This document shows positions 1 to 9,306 of a DNA stretch of 64,000 bases, one piece after another (the first letter of the stretch is position 1; each line of letters opens with the position of its first letter). Origin of the DNA: Halomicronema sp. CCY15110. Lineage in GTDB: Bacteria > Cyanobacteriota > Cyanobacteriia > Phormidesmidales > Phormidesmidaceae. The position numbers and the translations under genes were made by a program. The DNA lies in the NCBI RefSeq assembly GCF_016888165.1, contig NZ_JACSWC010000371.1:1-64000 (forward strand), given 5' to 3'. The notes beneath the pieces are model-generated. The model was not told where the DNA came from. It did not search any database and worked only from the letters and a program-made list of their open reading frames with translations.

Positions 1-186
1 ACCGTGGGTATACCAGGAAGTTACAAAAGTGGTACCGGTCAGCCAGCCCCCAATCGCCATGTAGGCGCAGGGGAACAACAACAGACCAGACCAGCCGACG
101 AAGACGAATCGGTCGCGCTTTAGCCAGTCGTCGAGGACGTCGAACCATCCTCGCTGGGCTTGCGCTCGTCCCATTGCTATGGTCAT
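1..186 (-). CDS. psbD: Photosystem II D2 protein, N-terminal fragment (runs off the left edge)
   Basis: Only the first 62 codons are present; the gene continues beyond position 1. The protein starts [17 protein letters not shown] and continues with the D2 signature [18 protein letters not shown], entering the first membrane helix. D2 is the reaction-centre subunit that binds P680 chlorophyll, pheophytin and plastoquinone QA in the thylakoid membrane. The ATG at 184-186 follows a GAGGG ribosome site. psbC, the usual partner overlapping its 3' end, would lie outside the window. It diverges from ycf4. The identification is secure from sequence alone. Confidence 0.97.
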   Translation of the reverse strand, partial: MTIAMGRAQAQRGWFDVLDDWLKRDRFVFVGWSGLLLFPCAYMAIGGWLTGTTFVTSWYTHG

Positions 187-423
187 TTCAAACCCTCTTA
201 TCTATAGCTAGAAATCCAGCATGTCTAGCATGCAAGACTTTGCAGGTTTATTGCAAAGCTGCGATCGCATTAACGGAAACCCTGTACTCTGTGAAACGAG
301 TCTCAGCCCCGTCAATGCATCCTATTGAGAGCCACATAGAGCTCATAACTAGGAAATGCAGGTTTCTAATTATGATAGGGAGAGATCTAATTTTTTACAA
401 TCTGATACTTAAACTCTCAGAAC

Positions 424-990
424 ATGACTGCATCAATTCAGACCAGTACCGATCGCGTTTTGAAATACTCCGTTCTGGGAGCCCGCCGCTTCAGCAACTA
501 TTGGTGGGCAACGATTGTGACCCTTGGAGCTACCGGTTTTTTCTTGGCTAGCTTGTCCAGTTACTTGCAAATTAATCTGTTGCCGTTTGCTGATCCCACT
601 TCGCTGATTTTTATTCCTCAGGGCGTGGCCATGGGTTTCTACGGGATCGCTGGCATCACGCTCGCGAGCTATCTCTGGGTGATTATCGCCTTAGATGTCG
701 GGGGCGGCTACAACGAGTTCAATAAAGAAACCAGTCAGGTGCGGATTTTTCGCGCAGGCTTTTTGGGAAAAAATCGGAAAATTGAAATTGAGTATCCTCT
801 CGACAACGTGCAGGCGATTCGGGTGGATATTCGTGAAGGCTTGAATCCGAAGCGGGCGCTTTATCTGAGGGTAAAGGGTCGACCTGATATCCCCCTGACG
901 CGGGTCGGTCAGCCTTTACCCTTGTCTGATTTAGAGAATCAGGGGGCAGAGCTCGCCCGGTTTTTGCAAGTGCCATTAGAAGGGCTATAG
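424..990 (+). CDS. ycf4: Photosystem I assembly protein Ycf4
   Basis: 188 residues, the usual Ycf4 length. Two membrane helices lie at about residues 25-45 and 62-85, followed by a soluble domain containing the family pattern VRIFRAGFLGKNRKIEIEY and DNVQAIRVDI. Ycf4 is a thylakoid protein that helps assemble or stabilise photosystem I. The gene diverges from psbD across a 237-bp spacer, so the two probably share an upstream control region. No frame disruption is seen. Confidence 0.95.
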   Translation: MTASIQTSTDRVLKYSVLGARRFSNYWWATIVTLGATGFFLASLSSYLQINLLPFADPTSLIFIPQGVAMGFYGIAGITLASYLWVIIALDVGGGYNEFNKETSQVRIFRAGFLGKNRKIEIEYPLDNVQAIRVDIREGLNPKRALYLRVKGRPDIPLTRVGQPLPLSDLENQGAELARFLQVPLEGL

Positions 991-1011
991 GCAAATGAGC
1001 CATTTAGTGCT

Positions 1012-1037
1012 GGGATAGCCAAGCGCATTGCTATCCC
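1012..1037. repeat. Perfect hairpin between ycf4 and the cyclophilin gene
   Basis: GGGATAGC at 1012-1019 pairs with GCTATCCC at 1030-1037 around a 10-nt loop. No T-run follows, so it is not a classical intrinsic terminator; it could be a processing or mRNA 3'-end stabilising element after ycf4. It lies immediately before the upstream of two possible cyclophilin start codons, which is a reason to prefer the later start. Confidence 0.5.
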
Positions 1038-1070
1038 GGCTCGATGATAAGAAATTGGAAATTCGGCAAT

Positions 1071-1829
1071 ATGATGCAGCAACTGCGTAAATGGAGCTGG
1101 ACGCTCTGCCTAGTCGTTATAGTCGTGGGCCTGACTGCCTGCACCAATACGGAAAATCCGAGTGCGACCGCCGAGTCGATGGACGAAGCCACGGCACTGG
1201 ATGCCCCCGCAGAGGGGGCCACGGTGCCGACTGGGCTACCTGTTTTAACCGGTGTGGCGACCGTTGAAATGCAAATCAATGGCGGCACTGTCGTTATTGA
1301 GGTGGATGGTAACAGTGCACCGATCACGGCAGGTAATTTCGTTGATCTGGTGCAGCGCGGCGTTTACGACGGCGTATCTTTCCATCGGGTGGTCAAAACA
1401 CCGGAACCCTTTGTTGTGCAGGGCGGCGATCCCCAGAGCAAAGATCCCTCGGTATCGCCTCAGATGTTGGGCACTGGCAGCTTTGTCGACCCTGACACCA
1501 ATGAGCCCCGGTACATTCCGTTGGAAATTCAGCCCAGCGGTGCTGACACGCCTATCTACAGCCGGACCTTTGATGAGGCTCGGATCAGTGAGCCCCCAGC
1601 GTTGACTCATATGCGGGGAGCGGTGGCGATGGCGCGATCGCAACTGCCTGATTCAGCGTCGGCACAGTTTTACTTTGCGCTGGCTGATCTCCCCTTTTTG
1701 GATGGTAGCTACGCGGTGTTTGGTTACGTCACCGAAGGCATGGATGTCGTTGATAGCGTCGAACAGGGCGACATCGTCGACTCGGCAACGGTGGTGTCAG
1801 GAATTGAAAATCTCCAGCAGCCTGAATAG
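1071..1829 (+). CDS. Cyclophilin-type peptidyl-prolyl isomerase, lipoprotein
   Basis: About 252 residues. A short hydrophobic signal ends in a lipobox (GLTAC), so the mature protein should be lipid-anchored and face the periplasm or thylakoid lumen. An acidic Ala/Thr/Glu linker follows, then a cyclophilin domain with the family patterns NFVDLVQRGVYDGVSFHRVV, QGGDPQ, AMARSQLPDSASAQFYF and YAVFGYV. Cyclophilins catalyse cis-trans isomerisation of X-Pro bonds. The ATG at 1071 is chosen because it gives a compact signal peptide; an in-frame ATG at 1044 lies just behind a hairpin and would add nine residues. The next gene starts 10 bp downstream, so co-transcription is likely. Confidence 0.9.
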   Translation: MMQQLRKWSWTLCLVVIVVGLTACTNTENPSATAESMDEATALDAPAEGATVPTGLPVLTGVATVEMQINGGTVVIEVDGNSAPITAGNFVDLVQRGVYDGVSFHRVVKTPEPFVVQGGDPQSKDPSVSPQMLGTGSFVDPDTNEPRYIPLEIQPSGADTPIYSRTFDEARISEPPALTHMRGAVAMARSQLPDSASAQFYFALADLPFLDGSYAVFGYVTEGMDVVDSVEQGDIVDSATVVSGIENLQQPE

Positions 1830-1838
1830 AAACTTTCA

Positions 1839-2957
1839 ATGTCGGTGGTCGTGACGGGCATCGGTTTGGTGTCGGCGCTGGGGGCAAATGCCGGTCAAAC
1901 TTGGCAACGTTTGCTCAGCGGCGAAAGTGCGATCGCTTTGCGGCAGCCGTTTTCTGACCTGGGGCCACGACCGCTCGCCATGCTCGGCAAGCAGTCCGCA
2001 GATTTAGACCCGCTGTTAATCACGGCGGCTCAAGCGGCAATTCAAGATGCGGGGTTGCCCGGTAAGTTGTCTGACTGTGGTGTCGTCATTGGCAGCAGTC
2101 GGGGCCACCAGGCGCAGTGGGAAAGGTTTCTGACCACTGGCATGATTGAGGGTTGGGAGTCCAGCTTGCCCCACATGGGGGCGATCGCGGTAGCGCGGCA
2201 ACTGGGATCTCAAGGCCCGGTGCTGTCGCCCATGGCGGCCTGCGCCACGGGGGTGTGGGCGATCGCCCAGGGGGCGGACTTAATTCGCTCAGGACAATGC
2301 GATCGCGTCCTCGTCGGGGCCGGAGAAGCCGCCATTACGCCGTTAACGTTGGCCGGATTTGCACAAATGCGGGCCATGGCCACGACGGGTTGCTACCCCT
2401 TTGACCAGCGGCGCGAGGGCTTAGTGCTGGGGGAGGGGGCGGCGGTGCTGCTGCTGGAATCAGCCGCCGCTGCCCGCGATCGCTCAGCTCATATCTATGC
2501 CCGCCTGTTAGGGGCCGGTCTCACCGCTGACGCCAATCATGTCAGTGCGCCGGATGTGGCCAGTCACCAAGGTGGATTGGCCGCGATCCGGGTTTGCCTA
2601 GAACGCAGTCAGCTAACGCCGGATGCGGTGGATCTCATCCACGCCCACGGCACCAGCACGCGGTTGAATGATGCCTATGAGGGCGAGTTGATCCAGACCA
2701 TTTTTCCGCCCTCGGTTTGGGTGACGGGGACCAAAGGCGCAACGGGGCATACCTTGGGCGCATCGGGCGCGATCGGCGCAGTGATGTGTGTACTGGCGCT
2801 ACAGCAACAAACGGTGCCGCCTTGTGTGGGTCTGAGCAAACCCGCATTTGAGCTGCGGTTGCCTCAGACAGCGGTGCGAACGTCACTGACCACAGCCCTC
2901 TGCTTCAGTTTTGGCTTTGGCGGGCAAAATGCGGTGATCGCGCTGAGTACGCCTTAA
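1839..2957 (+). CDS. Beta-ketoacyl-ACP synthase family protein (KAS II/FabF-like, short)
   Basis: 372 residues, shorter than typical FabF (about 410). The thiolase-fold Cys-His-His triad is visible: Cys135 in PMAACATG, His270 in HAHGTST and His304 in GATGHTLGASGA, with Lys299 just before. Such enzymes condense acyl groups with malonyl-ACP in fatty acid or related lipid synthesis. Cyanobacteria often carry a second, shorter KAS gene beside the main fabF; this fits that class, but its substrate cannot be read from sequence. It starts 10 bp after the cyclophilin gene, probably in one operon. Confidence 0.85.
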   Translation: MSVVVTGIGLVSALGANAGQTWQRLLSGESAIALRQPFSDLGPRPLAMLGKQSADLDPLLITAAQAAIQDAGLPGKLSDCGVVIGSSRGHQAQWERFLTTGMIEGWESSLPHMGAIAVARQLGSQGPVLSPMAACATGVWAIAQGADLIRSGQCDRVLVGAGEAAITPLTLAGFAQMRAMATTGCYPFDQRREGLVLGEGAAVLLLESAAAARDRSAHIYARLLGAGLTADANHVSAPDVASHQGGLAAIRVCLERSQLTPDAVDLIHAHGTSTRLNDAYEGELIQTIFPPSVWVTGTKGATGHTLGASGAIGAVMCVLALQQQTVPPCVGLSKPAFELRLPQTAVRTSLTTALCFSFGFGGQNAVIALSTP

Positions 2958-3090
2958 CGGTGGGATCAAAGCAGGCCCAGTGACCCGCGCTAATTTTGGG
3001 TGACGGCTTCTGGCGATCGCAGCCAAATCGGGGAGAGCTTTTCGCTATAGTGATGCTTGCGCTGATTTGCACGTTCTCAAAGGTATTGCC

Positions 3091-5766
3091 GTGGCTGTTG
3101 CCGTCGAATCGCTGCTCAACACTGGTATCAACAAACCCGCTCGCTATTTGGGTAACGAACTCGGAGCGGTTCACAAGCCCTGGCACGAGGTCGATGTCCG
3201 TTGGGTGCTCACCTACCCCGAAGTCTATGAAGTGGGGGCGTCGAACCTGGGGCACATCATTCTTTACAGCATTTTGAATGCTCAGCCCCGGCAGCTGTGC
3301 GATCGCGCCTACTTGCCCGCCGCCGATCTCACCACCAAGCTGGCCGAGGCCGACCTGCCCCTGTTTGCGGTGGAATCGCGGCGATCGCTGCCCGACTTCG
3401 ACATTTTGGGCTTTAGCCTCGCCTATGAGCTGGGGGCGACCAACATTCTGGAAATGCTGACCCTGGCCCGCGTGCCCCTGACGGCCAAAGAACGGGAGGC
3501 GGACGGCCCTTGGAACGTGGAGACGGGCAGTTGGCCGCTCATTTTCGCCGGGGGACAGACCGCAACCTCTAATCCCGAGCCCTACGCGGAATTCCTGGAT
3601 TTTGTGGCGATGGGCGATGGCGAGGAACTGCTGCCCGAAATCGGCCTCATTATCGAAGAGGGCAAGGCGGCTGGTCTTTCCCGCAAGGAATTGCTGCTGG
3701 ATCTCGCCCAGGTGCCTGGGGTTTACGTGCCCCGGTTCTACGACATGGTGGCAGATGGCTCGGTGCATCCCAATCGGCCCGATGTGCCTGTCCGAGTGCT
3801 GCGACGGGTCGCCACGCCGATGCCTCATTACGCGATCGGGTTGGTGCCTTATGTGGAAACCGTGCACGATCGCCTGACGGTGGAAATTCGTCGCGGCTGT
3901 ACGCGCGGCTGTCGCTTTTGCCAGCCGGGGATGCTCACTCGCCCGGCTCGTGATGTGGATACCACCGAAGTGGTGGACGCGATCGAAAAAGGGATGCGGG
4001 CGACCGGCTATAACGAGTTTTCGCTATTGTCCTTGAGCTGCTCCGACTATCTGGCACTCCCTGCTGTTGGGCTGGAAGTCAAAAATCGTCTGAAGGACGA
4101 CAATATTTCCCTCTCATTGCCGAGCCAGCGGGTCGATCGCTTTGACGAAAATATCGCCAACATCCTCGGCGGGACGCGCCAAACCGGCCTGACCTTTGCC
4201 CCCGAAGCGGGCACCCAGCGCATGCGCGACATCATTAACAAAGGCTTGACCAACGAAGAACTGCTGCGCGGCGTAAAAACGGCCTATGAACAGGGGTGGG
4301 ATCGGGTCAAGCTGTATTTCATGATTGGCCTACCAGGGGAAACCGATGCCGACGTGCTGGGCATTGCCGAAACGGTGCGCTGGCTGCAACAGGAATGCCG
4401 CCAACAAGGCCGTAAACCCCTGAAGGTGAATCTCACCATTTCCAATTTCACGCCCAAGCCGCATACGCCCTTCCAGTGGCACAGCGTTTCAACGAGCGAA
4501 TTTTTGCGCAAGCAGAGACTGCTGGGGGATGAATTTCACCAGATGCGGGGCATTAAGTCTAATTTCACCGACGTGCGCATTTCCGCCATGGAAGATTTCG
4601 TCGGGCGGGGCGATCGCCGTCTCTCCGCCGTTGTTCGCCGCGCTTGGGAGCTAGGCGCGGGCATGGATTCTTGGTGGGAGAGTCTGAGTCGGGCCTTTGG
4701 GGCCTGGACGCAAGCGATCGACGAAGCGGGCCTGTCGTGGAAATATCGTCAGGTAGAGACGGGGGAATGGAACCTGATGGACACCCACGCGGCGGATCAG
4801 GCTAGCAATCTCGACAGTCCCCTCCCGTGGGATCACCTCGATACGGGCATTGACAAGCAGTGGCTCAAAGATGACCTCCAACGCGCTTTAGAAGCGGCTA
4901 CGGTGCCGGACTGTTCCTTTGAAGGGTGCTCTCACTGCGGTATTTGTGGGCCAGACTTCGGCCATAACGTGGTCGTGCCGCCCCCCCCAATTCCTGAGTT
5001 CACTGGACATTTTCAGCCCAACAAAGACCGGGCGCAGCGGCTGCGCGTGTGGCTGGGTAAGCTGGGGGAATTATCCTTGCTCGGTCATCTCGATCTGGTA
5101 CGACTGCTCGATCGCGCTGTGCGACGGGCGGCATTACCCGTGTCTTTTACCGGGGGCTACCATCCCGGACCGCGCATCTCTCCCGCCAATGCGTTGCCGT
5201 TAGGCGCGACCAGCACCGGTGAGATCATTGACTTTGAACTGACGCAACCCCTGGATTTAGAAGAGTTTCGGGCACGGTTGGCGGCGCAGTTGCCAGCCGA
5301 TATGCCAATCTATGAGGTCGCCGACGTTGCGCTCAAGGATCCCTCAGCGACTAAATCGTTGGATCAAGCGGAATATGTCTTGGCCGTTGCCCTCGAAACA
5401 GAGGTGGATTCCCTGAATGCCCCCGACTGGCAGAGCTGGCTGGAGGACATTCTGCGCCACGAGGCGATCGCCTGGGAACACACCACCAAATCGGGCAAAA
5501 AGAAGCAAGTCAATTTGCGCGATCGCCTCTTTGAGTTGACGCTAGCTACCGCCGCCGAAGTAGCCCTCATGCCCGCCCGCATCCAAGGGAACAAAACGAC
5601 GGCTCAAGCTATCATTCGATATAGAGGTAGCTGCCGTAATGACGGTACCCTGCTGCGTCCTGAGCATGTGGCTTACATGCTAGAACAGGCGGCAGGAGCG
5701 CCCATTCAGCTACTCCATGCCCATCGTTTGCGGCTCATTTTGCAGGCGGTCTCCATCGCTGCCTAA
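3091..5766 (+). CDS. B12-binding-type radical SAM protein with C-terminal DUF2344 domain
   Basis: About 891 residues from the GTG at 3091, which follows AAGG; a TTG 24 bp upstream is also in frame but the family starts near MAVAVE. The N-terminal third resembles a cobalamin-binding Rossmann domain. The radical SAM cluster motif CxxxCxxC is Cys270, Cys274 and Cys277. A second cysteine group (608, 613, 616, 619) follows, then a DUF2344 domain at about 645-870 with the pattern GKLGELSLLGHLDLVR. In many bacteria the radical SAM and DUF2344 parts are separate genes; cyanobacteria typically fuse them. Function is unknown; RNA modification has been suggested for DUF2344 context but is not shown here. 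Confidence 0.9.
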   Translation: MAVAVESLLNTGINKPARYLGNELGAVHKPWHEVDVRWVLTYPEVYEVGASNLGHIILYSILNAQPRQLCDRAYLPAADLTTKLAEADLPLFAVESRRSLPDFDILGFSLAYELGATNILEMLTLARVPLTAKEREADGPWNVETGSWPLIFAGGQTATSNPEPYAEFLDFVAMGDGEELLPEIGLIIEEGKAAGLSRKELLLDLAQVPGVYVPRFYDMVADGSVHPNRPDVPVRVLRRVATPMPHYAIGLVPYVETVHDRLTVEIRRGCTRGCRFCQPGMLTRPARDVDTTEVVDAIEKGMRATGYNEFSLLSLSCSDYLALPAVGLEVKNRLKDDNISLSLPSQRVDRFDENIANILGGTRQTGLTFAPEAGTQRMRDIINKGLTNEELLRGVKTAYEQGWDRVKLYFMIGLPGETDADVLGIAETVRWLQQECRQQGRKPLKVNLTISNFTPKPHTPFQWHSVSTSEFLRKQRLLGDEFHQMRGIKSNFTDVRISAMEDFVGRGDRRLSAVVRRAWELGAGMDSWWESLSRAFGAWTQAIDEAGLSWKYRQVETGEWNLMDTHAADQASNLDSPLPWDHLDTGIDKQWLKDDLQRALEAATVPDCSFEGCSHCGICGPDFGHNVVVPPPPIPEFTGHFQPNKDRAQRLRVWLGKLGELSLLGHLDLVRLLDRAVRRAALPVSFTGGYHPGPRISPANALPLGATSTGEIIDFELTQPLDLEEFRARLAAQLPADMPIYEVADVALKDPSATKSLDQAEYVLAVALETEVDSLNAPDWQSWLEDILRHEAIAWEHTTKSGKKKQVNLRDRLFELTLATAAEVALMPARIQGNKTTAQAIIRYRGSCRNDGTLLRPEHVAYMLEQAAGAPIQLLHAHRLRLILQAVSIAA

Positions 5767-5851
5767 GGCCAATGAGAGGCGGTTTCCAGGTCAAGGAGTC
5801 ACCGGAGACGGGCATTATTAACGTCATGCCGCGATCGCGGCGGTTTCGCCC

Positions 5852-6574
5852 ATGCCATCTTTTGTCCAACTTTTTCTCACAGCGTGTTTACCACGGCTTG
5901 CTTGGGGGGGACTCCTGAGTGGCACTGTTCTGATTAGCAGCGGCCTCGGCAGTCGTGCGGTGGCCCAATCGCCAGCCCCGCCCCCGACTTCTGCAGCATT
6001 ACCGGCTGAAGAGACGATGCTGCAACTCTTGATCGATATTCCGTCTAACTACGGCACTGATTTGGGCTTCTTGGATGAAGCTGCGGAAAGCTGGCCCATT
6101 GTATCCCAGGATTCGGTGTCGCTCTACCGGCCCACTTTGCCCAGCTTTTGGTGGAGTCGCGATCAATTACCGACCCTCTGGCGCGTCTCTAACGATACGA
6201 CCGTGCGAGTGGAAGGGTATCGTTTGATCCGAGGATGGACGGCATTTTTCAGTCAAACTGCCGCCGCCCCTGTCATCGACGTGCAGGTGGATCCGCAATA
6301 TTGGAACCGATTTAACGACTTTCAGCAATTTGCGGTATTGCGGCAACTTGGCACCGCTGGCATGAACTACGGGCACCACGTCAGAATCTATAACTCGATT
6401 GACTTGGCGGGAATCTATGCCTGTGACTTTAGCGATATTCCGGGCATTGGTGACACACCGACCCTGGAAGTGCCGCCATCTCAACTCCGGGATGTGAATT
6501 GTTCAGCCGAAGTCGGGGCGTTGGTAAACTATGCAATTCCTAATTTTGGCGACGACCTATTCGCGCCCCCGTAA
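5852..6574 (+). CDS. Secreted protein of unknown function
   Basis: 240 residues with an N-terminal hydrophobic signal and a likely cleavage after AVAQ (near residue 39), then a Pro-rich spacer. The mature part is rich in aromatic residues (PTLPSFWWSRDQLP, PQYWNRFNDFQQFAVLRQLG) and contains only two cysteines, which could form a disulfide. I recognise no domain; it looks like a periplasmic or luminal cyanobacterial protein. Its last 18 bp overlap the end of the convergent solute-binding protein gene. Confidence 0.7.
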   Translation: MPSFVQLFLTACLPRLAWGGLLSGTVLISSGLGSRAVAQSPAPPPTSAALPAEETMLQLLIDIPSNYGTDLGFLDEAAESWPIVSQDSVSLYRPTLPSFWWSRDQLPTLWRVSNDTTVRVEGYRLIRGWTAFFSQTAAAPVIDVQVDPQYWNRFNDFQQFAVLRQLGTAGMNYGHHVRIYNSIDLAGIYACDFSDIPGIGDTPTLEVPPSQLRDVNCSAEVGALVNYAIPNFGDDLFAPP

Positions 6575-7705
6575 TTGCTGCCATAGCTGGTTGTAGTTAG
6601 CGATCGCGGCCTCCTCTAGCGGCTCCACAAATTCACTGTTTTGTAGTTGTTGGGGGGTGGGCATCACCGTGTTCGCCGCTAACTCAAAGTCGAAATCCAC
6701 AGGTTGATCGGCTAATAATAGGGGCGACAGTCCCTGGGCTAATAAACTTAAAGACGTCACCACTTCGGGTTGCCACCAATAGCTGAGCCACGCTTGATCA
6801 ACGTCAGAAAGCGGGGTGACATCCGGCGTTGTCGCCTGCAAATTGGGTTTAGTCCAAACATCTGCCGATAGCAGCGTGCCTGGTTCGGGGGCAACGGCTT
6901 GTAAATAGCGATAGCGCGACAGCAACAGCTGAATATCGCCCGACCACCCCACGGCTAAAGGCACGTCACCGATCACGAGCGACTGCAAATAGGTCGTAGT
7001 GTCATAGGCTTTGACCTGGGTGCGTAAGGTCTCCAGGGCCGACACCACATCGGCATGGCTGGCGGGGGCAGGATCATTCACGGAATGGTTGAACGCCTTG
7101 AGCATAAGCCCCAGCACCAGGCGCGGATGATCAGGCAAAATGATGCGCTCTTGGAGCTCTGGCCGCAAGAGATCAGCCCACGTCGCGGGCTCCCAGCCCA
7201 ACGGCTGAAAAAAGCGACGGTCATACACCACCATGAGGTGGTTCCAACGGTAGGGCGTGCCCCACGTCGAGCCAGTCTCTGACAACAATCCTTGTGGATT
7301 ACGCTGGAGTAAACGCGGCCAAATATCCGGCAGCGACTCCCATCCCGTCAAGGCGTCAGCATTGTCCAGCGGCCTAATGACCCCCTGTTGAATGGCCGGC
7401 CAGAGCCAATAATCACTGAGCAGTGCCCAGTCGACCCCCCGAGGCTGATTCCCCATCGTGGCTGACTGGGTGGTCTCTTGCCAAACCTGCAACTGCTGAA
7501 ATAACGCCACCCCACTCTCTTGGGTTTTGAGACGGAGAGCGATCGCCTCCGATAGGCGGTTCTGCTGTATGTCTCGGAGCATTTGAGGCGACAACACCCC
7601 GGCAATGGCCGCTAATAACAACGTATTGTCTGAGCTACCTTGGCAAGCGGTCATAGGGGTCGCCAGAATGGCCATGAGCCCAATCAGCAAACTTCGTCGA
7701 TCCAT
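6557..7705 (-). CDS. Extracellular solute-binding lipoprotein (spermidine/putrescine-type fold)
   Basis: 382 residues. The signal peptide ends in a lipobox (TPMTAC) near residue 21, indicating a lipid-anchored periplasmic protein. The pattern WGTPYRWNHLMVVYDRR followed by WADLLRPELQERIILPDHPR is typical of PotD/ferric-type periplasmic binding proteins of ABC importers. No permease or ATPase gene is adjacent, although an FbpC/PotA-like ATPase lies at 33.1 kb in the same window. The ligand is not predictable; polyamine or ferric iron are the main options. Confidence 0.8.
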   Translation of the reverse strand: MDRRSLLIGLMAILATPMTACQGSSDNTLLLAAIAGVLSPQMLRDIQQNRLSEAIALRLKTQESGVALFQQLQVWQETTQSATMGNQPRGVDWALLSDYWLWPAIQQGVIRPLDNADALTGWESLPDIWPRLLQRNPQGLLSETGSTWGTPYRWNHLMVVYDRRFFQPLGWEPATWADLLRPELQERIILPDHPRLVLGLMLKAFNHSVNDPAPASHADVVSALETLRTQVKAYDTTTYLQSLVIGDVPLAVGWSGDIQLLLSRYRYLQAVAPEPGTLLSADVWTKPNLQATTPDVTPLSDVDQAWLSYWWQPEVVTSLSLLAQGLSPLLLADQPVDFDFELAANTVMPTPQQLQNSEFVEPLEEAAIANYNQLWQQLRGRE

Positions 7706-8723
7706 ACAGTCCTAACCGTCATTCCAGAGAACGCAAAATCATGGCCAGTAGCTCTAGGCCAAAGTTCTACAAGCCTATCAAACCGATCGCCCTCACAGTT
7801 AATGGGGGAGGGTTGATCGGCTGCAGGCATGGGGGCCTGAAACGCTGTTGAGATCGGGCCGGATCAGGCGCACTCGCGCTGGACTGAGCTGAACGCCGCC
7901 GATTCAATCTCTGCTCTGGCTGCTGCTGCCGTGCCGCGATCGCCGATCAAGTCACCCCGAACTGTCTTACCGCGTACAATGACCGCCGTCAGTGCTAACC
8001 CCAATGCCTCACTCTGTGCTTCCCGTTCACTCATCAAAAGGGCTCAACCGCCCTAAAGACGGTAAAAACAACCTAAGGAAAAAAATGATATTTCCGCTCT
8101 GACAATTATCGCAGAATAACGCTATTTACTAACCGAAAAGCACTGAAAAACAGCGTCAAAATATCAAAATATCTGAATGCTAGAGGGCGATCGCCAGAGG
8201 CCATATTTTCCTGCATCATGCCCCATGCCGTAACCGCCTAATCACTTCAGGGTGGACACGATGACTATCGCCGATTTCACAGCGTTTTTGACTCAGTATC
8301 CTCAGTAGCATCTGACAGAGAATACCTTTAAGTCAGCCCCGAAATCCTTGAATCTAATAGAGTTTCAGTCAATACCAGCCAAGTCATCGCATTCACAGAC
8401 CGACAATCCTGATCCATCAACGTCTTGAGCCTGACCGTTCGTGGATAATCAGCATGTCAATGGCCTGTGTCTTTATCTTTAAAAAGCAAGGAATCAGTCT
8501 CAAATTTGTGACCACTCAATTCATGCGATGTGCATTTTCCCAAAAAAGAGTTTACAAAAGAACACAGAACATCGATCGGTCCTGAGAGAGACCACTGTGC
8601 CTATTGCTAAAACCTGAAATTGACATGGAATATCTACAAACTTTAAATCCCTCTATAAAAATAGGGAATTGAAAAATACTGGCTATACGATGTGGATAAT
8701 TCTATTCAGAGCTTTAGCGTCAT
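7706..8723. other. Long intergenic gap, no convincing gene
   Basis: About 1 kb, AT-richer than its surroundings after 8040. The only open frame of note is a 56-codon minus-strand frame at 7864-8034 (starts MSEREAQSEALGL), without a clear ribosome site and unlike any family I know. A small CCCT/AGGG hairpin lies near 8650-8667, upstream of the next gene. I see no tRNA, riboswitch or insertion sequence. Confidence 0.5.
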
Positions 8724-9098
8724 ATGCAACCAATCGAGTCACAGGTCACTTTGCTGACCCAGAAAGTTGACGCACTTCATCAGCTAATTGATCAAATCAA
8801 TTATCGAGTCACAGAGATTTTGTCCTCTTCTCAGTCTCGCTCAGAAGCAGGTGTACTGCTCGATGATCGTTCTGCCACCTCAATGCCGCCAGTGGGTCAC
8901 ATCCACCGAGGCGAAGCCTTGCTCATGCATAAAGACATCCTGATGGATTCGGTCTATTTAGAATCTGATCGCACCAGCGAAGAAAGTACCGTATCACCGG
9001 AAATTCAAATTCAGCGGTTGACGGCTCAGCTCACCGCTGCCTATAACCGCATCGCCACTCTCGAAGAGCAGTTGTTGGCCAGCCGGGTGCATCACTAA
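8724..9098 (+). CDS. Small coiled-coil protein of unknown function
   Basis: 124 residues. Heptad-like patterns occur at both ends (residues 5-35, QVTLLTQKVDALHQLIDQI, and about 92-120, IQRLTAQLTAAYNRIATLEE), separated by an acidic, Ser-rich linker. No membrane segment or signal peptide. It stands alone downstream of the long gap, with HIP1-poor sequence upstream. I do not recognise the family; a scaffold or regulatory partner role is only a guess. Confidence 0.6.
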   Translation: MQPIESQVTLLTQKVDALHQLIDQINYRVTEILSSSQSRSEAGVLLDDRSATSMPPVGHIHRGEALLMHKDILMDSVYLESDRTSEESTVSPEIQIQRLTAQLTAAYNRIATLEEQLLASRVHH

Positions 9099-9306
9099 AC
9101 GGCGCAAACGCCTATGCAAATCAAGCCCCATAGCTAAAGCCCCGCCCAGCAGCAAGCTGCCGCTGAGCAAGTAGTATTCCTGACGGTTGAGCAATTCGGA
9201 TCCGGCGTCGCAGTCCTCGCGATCGCATACAAGATTATCCTTGAGATGCCCCGCAAGCAGCCGGGCACCTGCTGGCAATCGCTCCACTTCGTTTCTCGCT
9301 TGGCGA

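Noticed and set aside
174-551. Plus-strand open frame of 125 codons over the psbD-ycf4 spacer
   Set aside because: It overlaps the start of ycf4 in another frame, has no family resemblance and covers the shared promoter region.
2905-3867. 320-codon minus-strand frame opposite the radical SAM gene
   Set aside because: It is antisense to a strongly conserved gene and has His/Gln/Gly-rich composition typical of an antisense shadow.
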